The notes beneath the pieces were generated by a model. That model searched no databases. It saw only the letters and a list, made by a program, of their open reading frames with translations, and was not told the origin of the DNA. A stretch of 64,000 nucleotides of DNA. Source: Bacteroidales bacterium. Lineage in GTDB: Bacteria; Bacteroidota; Bacteroidia; Bacteroidales; P3. Shown here in pieces: positions 8,047 to 16,548 of the stretch. Where the stretch lies: positions 1-64,000 of the forward strand of contig JAGCZH010000001.1 of NCBI GenBank assembly GCA_017960475.1, given 5' to 3'. How positions within the stretch are numbered: position 1 is the first letter of the stretch; each line of letters opens with the position of its first letter. Position numbers and translations under genes: made by a program.

Positions 8047-9942
8047 CTATTTTTCAGGTGTCAGCATAAGATTAAAATCCTCGTCCATCGCCAGTTTACC
8101 CTTATCCAACAACCGACGGACCGCCGCGGTCAACTGATGCGGCTCCACGCCATCCATCGATTCAGCGAGCTGCTTAATAGTTGCCTTGCCCTCCTTCATG
8201 GTCTCCAAAACCTTCGATTCCAGACTCTCGACAGAAGTCCTTGTCTTGGACAAACAGTAATCGCAACAGCCGCAATTCATCGCATTCCGCTCTCCGAAAT
8301 AGTCAAGCAACCAAACACTCCTGCATTTATCATCGCTGACGGCATAGTCTATCATAGACTCACGCCTCTTGACAGCAAGCTCTTTGAGCTTTTTATAATT
8401 ATCCTCACTGATATTGAGATCTCTCACATCTATTCGCTGAGAGTTGAAAACAATTTGTGGCTTGAGCATCTTGGGTTGATACGTGATTATCTCCAATCGG
8501 TTCAGTTCGGTAAGCATATTAGCCACTTTGACTGTTTCCAGACCACAACGTTTGGCAATAACACTCTCACTTATAGGGGTAAAATCGGTGAAAAGGCCGC
8601 CATACAGTCGTAGCATCGCCTCCAACATACCTCCCGTCGTTTTGTCGGACATCTGTACTCGGTACAACTCCTCTTTGTCGACATTGATATACACCTTCGA
8701 CAACAATTCGTTCTGCTCAGGCATCGAGACAAGCCCCTCCCTTTCCAGGAAGAACAACGAGCGATAGAACGAATACATGTCGAGACCGTAATTGTTGCAT
8801 ATCTCTTCGATGTTAAACGGGAAACGGCTCCCCTCCCCTGCCCCTACGGGCAACTGATAAAAGTTACACAGGGCCTTGTATGTGTTCTTTATCAGAGACA
8901 AAGGCGGAAAGTCGCGCTCTATATCGTTCCTGAGTTTTATGCAATCTCCATCACTATATACCAGCACTGCGTAGGCTTTAAGGCCATCACGCCCGGCACG
9001 CCCGGCCTCCTGGAAATAAGCCTCGGGAGATTCCGGCAAATCGAGATGTATCACAAAACGCACATCTGGTTTGTCTATTCCCATTCCGAAAGCATTGGTG
9101 GCAACCATAACGCCTTTCGACGAAGCCATCCAGTCCTGCTGGCTCTGTATACGCTCTTTTACCGGTATACCGGCATGATAGGCCGCGGCGGCGATGTCAT
9201 TATCGTTGAGAAGCCTGCTTATCTCCTGTGTTCGACGACGGTTGCGGACATATACTATTCCGCAGCCACCGACACCGCGTATTATCCTGAGCAGTGTGCC
9301 CTCCTTGTCGTCGGTATGGCGTACGGTATACACAATATTCGGTCTGGCGAAGCTGTTTTGGAACAACTTCCCGTCTCTGAAATCCAATTTGTCCTCTATG
9401 TCACCGACCACATCGGGTGTCGCCGTCGCTGTAAGCGCGATAACAGGAACATCGGGATGGTATTGCCTGACCTTTGCTATCTCCAGGTACGGCGGACGGA
9501 AATCGTATCCCCACTGCGAGATACAATGAGCCTCGTCGACGGCGATGAGGCTTACTTTCATCTGTCTGAAATGGTCTATGAAAGTACGGTTCTGTAGACG
9601 TTCCGGCGATACATACAGCAGTTTTATCTTCCCAAAGACACTGTTGTTGAGCGTCACATCAACCTGATGTTTGCTCATACCCGATGTTATATAGGCCGCT
9701 TTGATATGTTTCTCACTAAGCATCCGCACCTGATCGGCCATCAATGCTATCAATGGCGAAATGACGACGGTGATGCCTTCGTTTATAACGGCGGGTATCT
9801 GATAGCAGATGGATTTGCCCCCTCCTGTGGGCAACAGGGCCAAAGTGTCATGCCCGCTCAGGACAGACTCTATTATCTCTCTCTGCAAAGGTCTGAAACT
9901 ATCGTAACGCCAATATTTATTCAGTGCTTCTTCCGGTGTCAT
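8047..9942 (-). CDS. recQ: ATP-dependent DNA helicase RecQ
   Basis: This 631-residue protein is a RecQ-type 3'-5' helicase. Seen in order: a Q-motif region (YDSFRPLQREII), Walker A TGGGKS, the DEAH box VDEAHCISQWG, the SF2 C-terminal half with QEAGRAGRDG, the RecQ zinc-binding cysteines (CRSVWLLDYFGE then CGCCDYC) and a winged-helix RQC end. No HRDC domain is present, which is common among shorter RecQ proteins. The open frame continues upstream to 10074, but that part crosses a neighbouring transcription terminator; the ATG at 9942 gives the canonical MTPEEALNKYW start. Confidence 0.93.
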   Translation of the reverse strand: MTPEEALNKYWRYDSFRPLQREIIESVLSGHDTLALLPTGGGKSICYQIPAVINEGITVVISPLIALMADQVRMLSEKHIKAAYITSGMSKHQVDVTLNNSVFGKIKLLYVSPERLQNRTFIDHFRQMKVSLIAVDEAHCISQWGYDFRPPYLEIAKVRQYHPDVPVIALTATATPDVVGDIEDKLDFRDGKLFQNSFARPNIVYTVRHTDDKEGTLLRIIRGVGGCGIVYVRNRRRTQEISRLLNDNDIAAAAYHAGIPVKERIQSQQDWMASSKGVMVATNAFGMGIDKPDVRFVIHLDLPESPEAYFQEAGRAGRDGLKAYAVLVYSDGDCIKLRNDIERDFPPLSLIKNTYKALCNFYQLPVGAGEGSRFPFNIEEICNNYGLDMYSFYRSLFFLEREGLVSMPEQNELLSKVYINVDKEELYRVQMSDKTTGGMLEAMLRLYGGLFTDFTPISESVIAKRCGLETVKVANMLTELNRLEIITYQPKMLKPQIVFNSQRIDVRDLNISEDNYKKLKELAVKRRESMIDYAVSDDKCRSVWLLDYFGERNAMNCGCCDYCLSKTRTSVESLESKVLETMKEGKATIKQLAESMDGVEPHQLTAAVRRLLDKGKLAMDEDFNLMLTPEK

Positions 9943-10041
9943 TGTCGTCGAAAAAAAATCCACTGAATACAACGCAACATAGGGCGGAAAAATTGTGTCA
10001 CCCTTGATTTCCCATAGTATTGTTTTACCAACCAGAATCAA

Positions 10042-10078
10042 AAAAATGGCAAGCTCTATCACCGAGCCTGCCATTTTT
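10042..10078 (-). terminator. Rho-independent terminator of the first T9SS type-B gene
   Basis: A 10-bp stem (10042-10051 with 10069-10078), extended by an inner CTC/GAG pair, lies 21 bp after the gene's stop. On the minus strand it continues directly into seven T residues. Confidence 0.85.
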
Positions 10079-10098
10079 GGAGTCTTTATAGGATTTGT

Positions 10099-12879
10099 TT
10101 ACCTGATCAAAGTCACTGTGCCTTTCTGTGACAGCACTCTACGTTCTCCGTTTCTACGGTAAGTGGCGATGTAGACGTATGTGCCCTCTTTGCAGTCGTG
10201 GCCCTTGTATTTGCCATCCCAGCCTTTTTCAATATTGTTAGTTGAGAATATCAGCATGCCTTCTCTGTCGTAGACATAAAGCTGATAGTCGTCAAGCAGG
10301 TTGGCGGTGTAAGGTTTGAAGATATTGTTGGTCTCCAGTCTGGGAGTGAACGCATTGGGGAACCATACCGCGAAGATGCCGACAGGAACATAGAACGACG
10401 TGTCGCGTGAGCAGCCAAGGGGATTGGATGATATCAGCGACACTAGGATTGAATCCTGGCTGAGGTCGGTGAAGGTGAACACCACCGTGCGTGTCGACGA
10501 GGTATTTCCGTTGCCGAAGTTCCACAGCGACGACGACGAGTTCTCCGACAGGTCTGCGAACTGCACCGACGGATTCTCGGAGTCGATATAGTCGGGCGTC
10601 AGGCTGACATGGAGTATCGGATAGGGGTAGACTGTGATTTTCTGTGTCAACGCCGTGGCTCCGCAGCCGTTGGTGCCGTGACCGATCACGCTGTACACTG
10701 TGGTCTCTTTGGGTGAGACTTTCACCACCGATTCTGTGCTCTGACCGTTGAGGTCGGGGTCGGGAGGATTGGAGCTCCACTCAAAGTATGCAGCCTTTCC
10801 GGCAGTAAGCGTCACAGTGTCACCCGTACAGATACGGTCTTTGTCGGTCTGCAGGTCTGGCTTCACAAGGTAGAGGTTTATGCTGTCCCACGTGGTGCAT
10901 CCCAGCGGACTGGTGACCTTCACAAAATAGGTGCGGTCCTGATTGATTGTCGTTGACAAATGGCTAGTATTCTCCACAGCCGGCGAGGTGCCGCCCATGA
11001 CATAGTACCAGTCGTAACGGCAGTTGTCGACAGTGCTGTTAACCTGCACATCGGAGTGGTCTCCGTTGCAGACTATGGTGTCGCCTATAACAGTAAGTTC
11101 GGGATATTTTCCGACATTGATGCGGAATGTGGTGTCGGAGTAGCAGTACACTCGCTCCACAATACCATCGTTTGTGGTGTCGTCCATATAGAATTGAGCT
11201 CCTCGTGTTAGCAACGTGATGTCGGTGATAGTGTCGAAAGACCACCGTATAGCCTGTGTCGGCGAGTTGAAGGTGGAGTCTCCTACCGTCCAGCGGTGAT
11301 AGCCAGAGCCTGTTGTTATGTCGGAGATGACGATGGTGTCACCCTCGCAGATGTCGTTACGGCTGATATTGACGCGTGGCACAGGGCTCTTGATGGTGCG
11401 TATCTTCACGGTCTTCTCGTTCCAGCAGTTGGCGCCGAAGGAGCGTGTGCGCACCTTGACACTGTAGTCGCCCGCTGTGGGATAGGTGTGGCTGGCCTCT
11501 CCGCCGAAAACACTGTCAACCAGGCTTGCCGATGTCGGGTTGGGAGTGCTGTAGAAATACCATCTCGTGCGCGATGTGTCGACGAGCTGGGTGTCGTTGG
11601 TGTGGAACGGCGTGTAGCTGAGGTCGCGCAGCGTGATGTTGGCGTTGCAGCCCAGCGAGCTGTCGACGACCAGAGCCGGCTTGGTGTTTCCCACGGTGAC
11701 AGGCAGATAGGTGATGACAGGATAGTTCTCATTCATCTGTGTGGTCATCTTGCAGCGGAAGGTGTTCTGGGTGAGGGTGTCGCCGTTCGAGCGTCTGATA
11801 AAGTTGCTGACCACGGTGTTCAAAACTGATTCGGTCTGATTCTCAATAAGCTCATAGTTGGCCGCATTGTTGACATCGTCACCCGTTAGGGGTCCGTTCT
11901 TGCTGCGGTACCAGGCGTATGATATCGCGCCCTTAGGAGCGGCGATACGCGCCACGCTTTCCGACTCACCCGCGGCGCAGCCGTTGGCGCTAAGCTCCAT
12001 GGGCTGGCATTCGCCGGCGATATAGCACAGCGCATAATGCTGACTCTGTGAGCAGTCACCTGCGGCGATTTTTATTCTGATGGTTTGGTATTGCAGCTTG
12101 CTCAAGTTGACAATGACCTTCTGCCAAGGCAAGTAAATATTGCAACTATAAGAAGCGCCTGTGTGCTGTCCCGTCGAGGCTACATAGAAAGGTGTGACAT
12201 TTGTGCCGTTGCCGGCAGGAGTAGGACGTATGTAGCACAACGTGTCGCCACTTGCCAACACCCAGTTGTTGCCCACTCTTTTCTCCACAGTGATGGCAAA
12301 CTCCGGGTTCTGACTGGCACTATGCTGGCCATTTTGCAGCGAAAGGGCGTACCAGATAGTAAGCAGTGCGTTTTGCGGGTTCACTGTCATCTCATAGGTA
12401 AGCATCTCGAAAAGATGGTTTCCGCAATAGTTGCCTAAACGGATAGAGGTGTGGAAAGTGGTGTCATCGGGAAGATACGATAGGCGGTTCTGGGTCTCGT
12501 TATCAAATCCCGAGCCTTTAATCACAAACCTCTTTTGATAGTCCGTCTGATTGTCAATATTCTTTGACAATGAGGAGGTGGAGCTCACTTGCAAATCACA
12601 TGTGGATCCTCCTACGATACTCTCCAAGTTGGCGGCCTGGACTTCTGTCAGTGTGGTGCCAGGAATGAGTCCTGGAGCTGAGCATGTACTAATCACTGAG
12701 CCTTTTTCTCCCGTATAGCCTTTCCATGCTGTATTTCCGGCACCACCGGTGACGGTGAAGTTAGACGGGTTTTTCAATCCTATACAGTTGGGATTTTGTG
12801 GATAGACAGGCCTTTGTTGTGCCTCTAGCAAACCCATCGTGCATAGCGTTAGCAACAAAAAAAGAAAAAATCGTTTCAT
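10099..12879 (-). CDS. Large T9SS cargo protein, type-B sorting domain (paralogue 1)
   Basis: This 926-residue protein has a signal peptide (MKRFFLFLLLTLCTMGLLEA-QQ), a long beta-rich ectodomain and a C-terminal type-B (gliding-motility-associated, CHU_C) sorting domain. The sorting domain is recognised by AVWFPNAFTP, then YDREGMLIFSTNN, GWDGKYKG and GTYVYIATYRR. A PKD-like module (LWNFGNGNTSSTRTV) precedes it. It should cross the outer membrane by type IX secretion and end up on the surface or released. Two upstream in-frame ATGs (12906, 12933) exist, but 12879 gives the best signal peptide. The core is nearly identical to the next gene upstream at both protein and DNA level. No enzymatic domain is recognised; an adhesin or structural role is inferred from architecture. 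Confidence 0.85.
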   Translation of the reverse strand: MKRFFLFLLLTLCTMGLLEAQQRPVYPQNPNCIGLKNPSNFTVTGGAGNTAWKGYTGEKGSVISTCSAPGLIPGTTLTEVQAANLESIVGGSTCDLQVSSTSSLSKNIDNQTDYQKRFVIKGSGFDNETQNRLSYLPDDTTFHTSIRLGNYCGNHLFEMLTYEMTVNPQNALLTIWYALSLQNGQHSASQNPEFAITVEKRVGNNWVLASGDTLCYIRPTPAGNGTNVTPFYVASTGQHTGASYSCNIYLPWQKVIVNLSKLQYQTIRIKIAAGDCSQSQHYALCYIAGECQPMELSANGCAAGESESVARIAAPKGAISYAWYRSKNGPLTGDDVNNAANYELIENQTESVLNTVVSNFIRRSNGDTLTQNTFRCKMTTQMNENYPVITYLPVTVGNTKPALVVDSSLGCNANITLRDLSYTPFHTNDTQLVDTSRTRWYFYSTPNPTSASLVDSVFGGEASHTYPTAGDYSVKVRTRSFGANCWNEKTVKIRTIKSPVPRVNISRNDICEGDTIVISDITTGSGYHRWTVGDSTFNSPTQAIRWSFDTITDITLLTRGAQFYMDDTTNDGIVERVYCYSDTTFRINVGKYPELTVIGDTIVCNGDHSDVQVNSTVDNCRYDWYYVMGGTSPAVENTSHLSTTINQDRTYFVKVTSPLGCTTWDSINLYLVKPDLQTDKDRICTGDTVTLTAGKAAYFEWSSNPPDPDLNGQSTESVVKVSPKETTVYSVIGHGTNGCGATALTQKITVYPYPILHVSLTPDYIDSENPSVQFADLSENSSSSLWNFGNGNTSSTRTVVFTFTDLSQDSILVSLISSNPLGCSRDTSFYVPVGIFAVWFPNAFTPRLETNNIFKPYTANLLDDYQLYVYDREGMLIFSTNNIEKGWDGKYKGHDCKEGTYVYIATYRRNGERRVLSQKGTVTLIR

Positions 12880-12949
12880 AATTCTATTGTGGTTTTTATT
12901 TTTCATAAAAATGTCATTCGTGGAAATGAGCAAAAATTAACTTTACACC

Positions 12950-12982
12950 TATATAGACGCAAAAATAGGAATTTTGCTGCAT
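12950..12982 (-). promoter_or_regulatory. Conserved promoter/operator-like block of paralogue 1
   Basis: The inverted repeat GCAAAA (12959-12964) / TTTTGC (12972-12977), flanked by TATATAGAC on one side and TGCAT on the other, is shared with the block at 15943-15976 before the second paralogue. On the minus strand TATTTTTG (12967-12960) matches the -7 consensus and lies inside the palindrome. Confidence 0.5.
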
Positions 12983-13066
12983 TAAAAATCGTTTTTTTTT
13001 ATATTTTTTTCAAAAGAAACAGCTTACTGACATTAAATCAACGATATACATGACAAAAAAAATTAA

Positions 13067-13097
13067 GAAAAGCAGACTGTTTTTCAGCCTGCTTTTC
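13067..13097 (-). terminator. Rho-independent terminator of the second T9SS type-B gene
   Basis: GAAAAGCAG (13067-13075) pairs with CTGCTTTTC (13089-13097), with an inner CTG/CAG pair. On the minus strand a T-rich tract follows (TTAATTTTTTTT). It lies 52 bp after the stop of the gene at 13150. Confidence 0.8.
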
Positions 13098-13149
13098 TTT
13101 TATCAATGGTCTATCTATAACTTTTCAGTTATGGGGAGGTTAAAAAGGA

Positions 13150-15888
13150 TTACCTAATGAGTGTCACCGTGCCTTTTTGGGTCATCAAACGCTCCACCCC
13201 GCTTCTGCGATAGGTGGCTATATAAACGTATGTGCCTTGTCTGCAGTCGTGGCCCTTGTACGTTCCGTCCCAGCCTTCCTCAATATTATTGGTGGAGAAC
13301 ACCAACGAGCCGAAACGGTCGTATATAAAGAGCTGGTAATCCTCAAGGATATTTGCCGTGTATGGCTTGAAGATCTTGTTGGTCTCAAGGATAGGTGTGA
13401 ACGCATTGGGGAACCATACCGCGAAGATGCCGACAGGAACATAGAACGACGTGTCGCGCGAGCAGCCTAATGGATTGGATGATATCAGCGACACAAGGAT
13501 TGAATCCTGGCTGAGGTCGGTGAAGGTGAACACCACCGTGCGTGTCGACGAGGTGTTGCCGTTGCCGAAATTCCACAGCGACGATGACGAGTTCTCCGAT
13601 AGGTCTGCGAACTGAACCGACGGATTCTCGGAGTCGATATAGTCGGGCGTCAGGCTGACATGGAGTATTGGATAGGGGTAGACTGTGATTTTCTGTGTCA
13701 ACGCCGTGGCGCTGCAGCCGTTGGTGCCGTGACCGATCACACTGTACACTGTGGTCTCTTTGGGCGAAACAGTTATCTCAGCGGAGATGCTCTGTCCGTT
13801 GAGGTCGGGGTCAGGGGGATTGGAGCTCCACTCGAAGTACGCCGCCTTTCCCGCTGTAAGTCTCACCGAATCTCCGGTGCAAATACGGTCTTTGTTGGTC
13901 TGAAGGTCTGGCTTCACAAGGTAGAGGTTTATGCTGTCCCACGTGGTGCATCCCAGCGGACTGGTGACCTTCACAAAATAGGTGCGGTCTTGGGTAATCG
14001 TTGTTGCCAGATGGCTGCTGTTCTCCACCACCGGCGAGGTGCCGCCCATGACATAGTACCAGTCGTAACGGCAGTTGTCGACAGTGCTGTTAACCTGCAC
14101 ATCGGAGTGGTCTCCGTTGCAGACTATGGTGTCGCCTATAACAGTGAGCTTGGGATATTGGCCGACATTGATGCGGAATGTGGTGTCGGAATAGCAGTAC
14201 ACTCGCTCTACAATACCATCGTTTGTGGTGTCGTCCATATAGAATTGCGCTCCTCGTGTTAGCAACGTGATGTCGGTGATGGTGTCGAAAGACCACCGTA
14301 TAGCCTGTGTAGGCGAGTTGAAGGTGGAGTCATCTATCGTCCAGCGGTGATAGCCCGAGCCTGTTGTTATGTCGGAGATGATAATGGTGTCACCGGCACA
14401 AAGATCGTTACGGGTGATGTTGACACGCGGCACGGGGCTCTTGATGGTGCGTATCTTCACGGTCTTCTCGTTCCAGCAGTTGGCGCCGAAGGAACGTGTG
14501 CGCACCTTGACACTGTAGTCGCCCGCTGTGGGATAGGTGTGGCTGGCCTCTCCGCCGAAAACACTGTCCACCAGGCTTGCCGACGTCGGGTTGGGAGTGC
14601 TGTAGAAATACCATCTTGTGCGCGATGTGTCGACGAGCTGGGTGTCGTTGGTGTGGAACGGCGTGTAGCTGAGGTCGCGCAGCGTGATGTTGGCGTTGCA
14701 GCCCAGCGAACTGTCGACGACCAGAGCCGGCTTGGTGTTACCCACGGTGACAGGCAGATAGGTGATGACAGGATAGCTGTCATGCATTTTGGTGGTCATC
14801 TTGCAGCGGAATGTGTTCTGGGTCAGGGTGTCGCCGTCCGAGCGTCTGATAAAGTGGTTCACCACAGTGTTGAGGACAGAGTCACTCTGTCCCTCTATAA
14901 GCTCATAGTTTGCGGCGTTGTTGACATCATCGCCTGTCAGAGGACCGTTTTTGCTGCGGTACCAAGCGTATGATATAGCGCCCTTGGGTGCGGCGATACG
15001 AGCCACGCTCTCCGATTCTCCCGCGGCGCAGCCGTTGGCGCTAAGCTCCATGGGCTGGCATTCGCCGGCGAAATAGCAGTATCCATAGTGTGCCGACCAA
15101 CAACAGTCGCTAGTGGCAATCTTGATTCTTACACGCTGATACTGGAGTTTGCTAAGGTTGACAATAACCTTGTTCCATGGCAGATAAGCATTATCGCTAG
15201 TACCTGTCAAGAAGTCTCCCATTACGCTGGTGGAAGTTGGACTCTGTTTGATATAGCACAATGTGTCGCCAGCGGCGCGAACCCAGTTGGTGCCAGACCT
15301 TTTCTCGACAATGATGACGAATTCGGGATTTTCGGCCGCACTATGGAACACCTTATACAGAGAGACGGCATACCAGATAGTAACCAGAGCGTTCTTAGGT
15401 GTGACATCGAATTCATAGCATAACATCTCGGCCTCATGTCCGCCACAGGGTGTTCCCAGCCTGATAGAGGTGTGGAAAGAGGTGTCGGGAGGAAGGTACG
15501 ACAAGTTGTTGGCTGTTAGAGCATCTGTGCCGGGTCCCTTGATAACAAAACGTCTGGTATAGTCGACAGCCCCATTGATATCAGTCATCGACTGTCCATA
15601 GCATGATGTTGTACCTCCTGTTGTTGTGGCAAGGCTGGCGGCAGGTACAGCTGTTGGTGAGAATGTCGACCCCAAAGAGGTGCATGTACTTGCCTGATAT
15701 GGGCTATCAGGTTTGTTGCCTGTATAACCCATCCAAGCTGAGTTGGCTGCGCCTCCTGTGAGGACAAAATTGGTGGGATTCTTCAATCCCATACAGTGAG
15801 CATTCTGATTCTGGCCTTGAACGGAGCCATGCATTGCTCCCAAAAGAAGGAAGGCTAGAAACAAGACAAAGGAATCTGTTTTTTTCAT
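13150..15888 (-). CDS. Large T9SS cargo protein, type-B sorting domain (paralogue 2)
   Basis: This 912-residue protein has the same architecture as its tandem neighbour: signal peptide (ending GSVQG-Q), a divergent N-terminal third, a central region of about 570 residues almost identical to paralogue 1, a PKD-like module and a type-B sorting domain (FPNAFTPILETNK, then GWDGTYKGHDC). N-terminal sequences are clearly related but differ at many positions, while the core differs at few, and in patches. This suggests duplication followed by gene conversion. Each copy has its own terminator and its own copy of a conserved upstream block, so they are separate transcripts. Function unknown; probably surface-exposed. 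Confidence 0.85.
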   Translation of the reverse strand: MKKTDSFVLFLAFLLLGAMHGSVQGQNQNAHCMGLKNPTNFVLTGGAANSAWMGYTGNKPDSPYQASTCTSLGSTFSPTAVPAASLATTTGGTTSCYGQSMTDINGAVDYTRRFVIKGPGTDALTANNLSYLPPDTSFHTSIRLGTPCGGHEAEMLCYEFDVTPKNALVTIWYAVSLYKVFHSAAENPEFVIIVEKRSGTNWVRAAGDTLCYIKQSPTSTSVMGDFLTGTSDNAYLPWNKVIVNLSKLQYQRVRIKIATSDCCWSAHYGYCYFAGECQPMELSANGCAAGESESVARIAAPKGAISYAWYRSKNGPLTGDDVNNAANYELIEGQSDSVLNTVVNHFIRRSDGDTLTQNTFRCKMTTKMHDSYPVITYLPVTVGNTKPALVVDSSLGCNANITLRDLSYTPFHTNDTQLVDTSRTRWYFYSTPNPTSASLVDSVFGGEASHTYPTAGDYSVKVRTRSFGANCWNEKTVKIRTIKSPVPRVNITRNDLCAGDTIIISDITTGSGYHRWTIDDSTFNSPTQAIRWSFDTITDITLLTRGAQFYMDDTTNDGIVERVYCYSDTTFRINVGQYPKLTVIGDTIVCNGDHSDVQVNSTVDNCRYDWYYVMGGTSPVVENSSHLATTITQDRTYFVKVTSPLGCTTWDSINLYLVKPDLQTNKDRICTGDSVRLTAGKAAYFEWSSNPPDPDLNGQSISAEITVSPKETTVYSVIGHGTNGCSATALTQKITVYPYPILHVSLTPDYIDSENPSVQFADLSENSSSSLWNFGNGNTSSTRTVVFTFTDLSQDSILVSLISSNPLGCSRDTSFYVPVGIFAVWFPNAFTPILETNKIFKPYTANILEDYQLFIYDRFGSLVFSTNNIEEGWDGTYKGHDCRQGTYVYIATYRRSGVERLMTQKGTVTLIR

Positions 15889-15942
15889 TATATACTGTTT
15901 TTACTCTTTTTTTTTTCGAAACATCAGTTCTTTCTCCTGACA

Positions 15943-15976
15943 TATATATAGACGCAAAAAAGACGTTTTTGCTGCA
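15943..15976 (-). promoter_or_regulatory. Conserved promoter/operator-like block of paralogue 2
   Basis: The block contains the perfect inverted repeat GCAAAAA (15954-15960) / TTTTTGC (15966-15972), with TATATAGAC and TGCAT flanks as at 12950-12982. It sits 67-85 bp before the start codon, similar to the other copy (80-98 bp). The -7 match is weaker here (CTTTTTTG). Confidence 0.45.
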
Positions 15977-16206
15977 TAGAAAATGAATTTTTTTTAGTGT
16001 GAAATAATAATTAGCAGCTAAGGTGCTGACTGTGAATTAAGAATTATTTATAATTTTTAAACATTAAATGTTAAACGAAAATCTTAAACCTTATTATACG
16101 GGAAAAAAAAATAAAAAGTAACGTTTTTCTAATAAAACAGTGGTTTTTAAAATCACTGCGTAGTAATTTGCCCGCAATTGTCCTGAGTCATAACAATTCA
16201 CATAAA

Positions 16207-16430
16207 AGGGAAGTAATAATAGGAAGTTAATCTTCGATGGAAGTTAAATAGGAAGTTATGCGCTGCGCGCAGGACAATACATATTCATTTGTACACTTTT
16301 GCCGAAGGCTGCGTGGTATGCCTGCCGAGCTCGATGAGGCAACACCATAGAAATAAAAAAAATACAGTGAGCAACTCCGAATTTTACTCCCATTTTAACA
16401 CCCACTTTTACTTCCATTTTAACTCCCGCT
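16207..16430 (+). repeat. Composite intergenic repeat, block C with long middle
   Basis: Block C is seen in its long form: three direct GGAAGTTA copies, the palindrome TGCGCTGCGCGCA, GGACAATACATATTCATTTG, then a 70-bp insert with GCCGAAGGCTGCGTGG and GCCGAGCTCGATGAGGC, then ACTCCCATTTTAAC units. It shares all these parts with 27200-27420. The remaining 660-bp gap (15889-16548) holds the promoter block at 15943 and the S1 terminator; no gene is seen. Confidence 0.85.
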
Positions 16431-16483
16431 TAAATTAGTGTAATTCGCCGTAAAAAAACATGAAGTTGCGGCAACCCACAAAA

Positions 16484-16513
16484 ATAAGGGATGGCAGCAA
16501 TGCCATCCCTTAT
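16484..16513 (-). terminator. Rho-independent terminator of rpsA
   Basis: A perfect 13-bp stem (16484-16496 with 16501-16513, GCAA/TTGC loop) lies 35 bp after the S1 stop, followed on the minus strand by TTTTTG. Confidence 0.88.
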
Positions 16514-16548
16514 CAATTATTGAAGATTTGAGTCAAGAGAGGAGGCTA

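Noticed and set aside
9943..10074. N-terminal extension of RecQ to an ATG at 10074
   Set aside because: The extension runs through the neighbouring terminator hairpin and is unlike any RecQ; the ATG at 9942 gives the canonical start.
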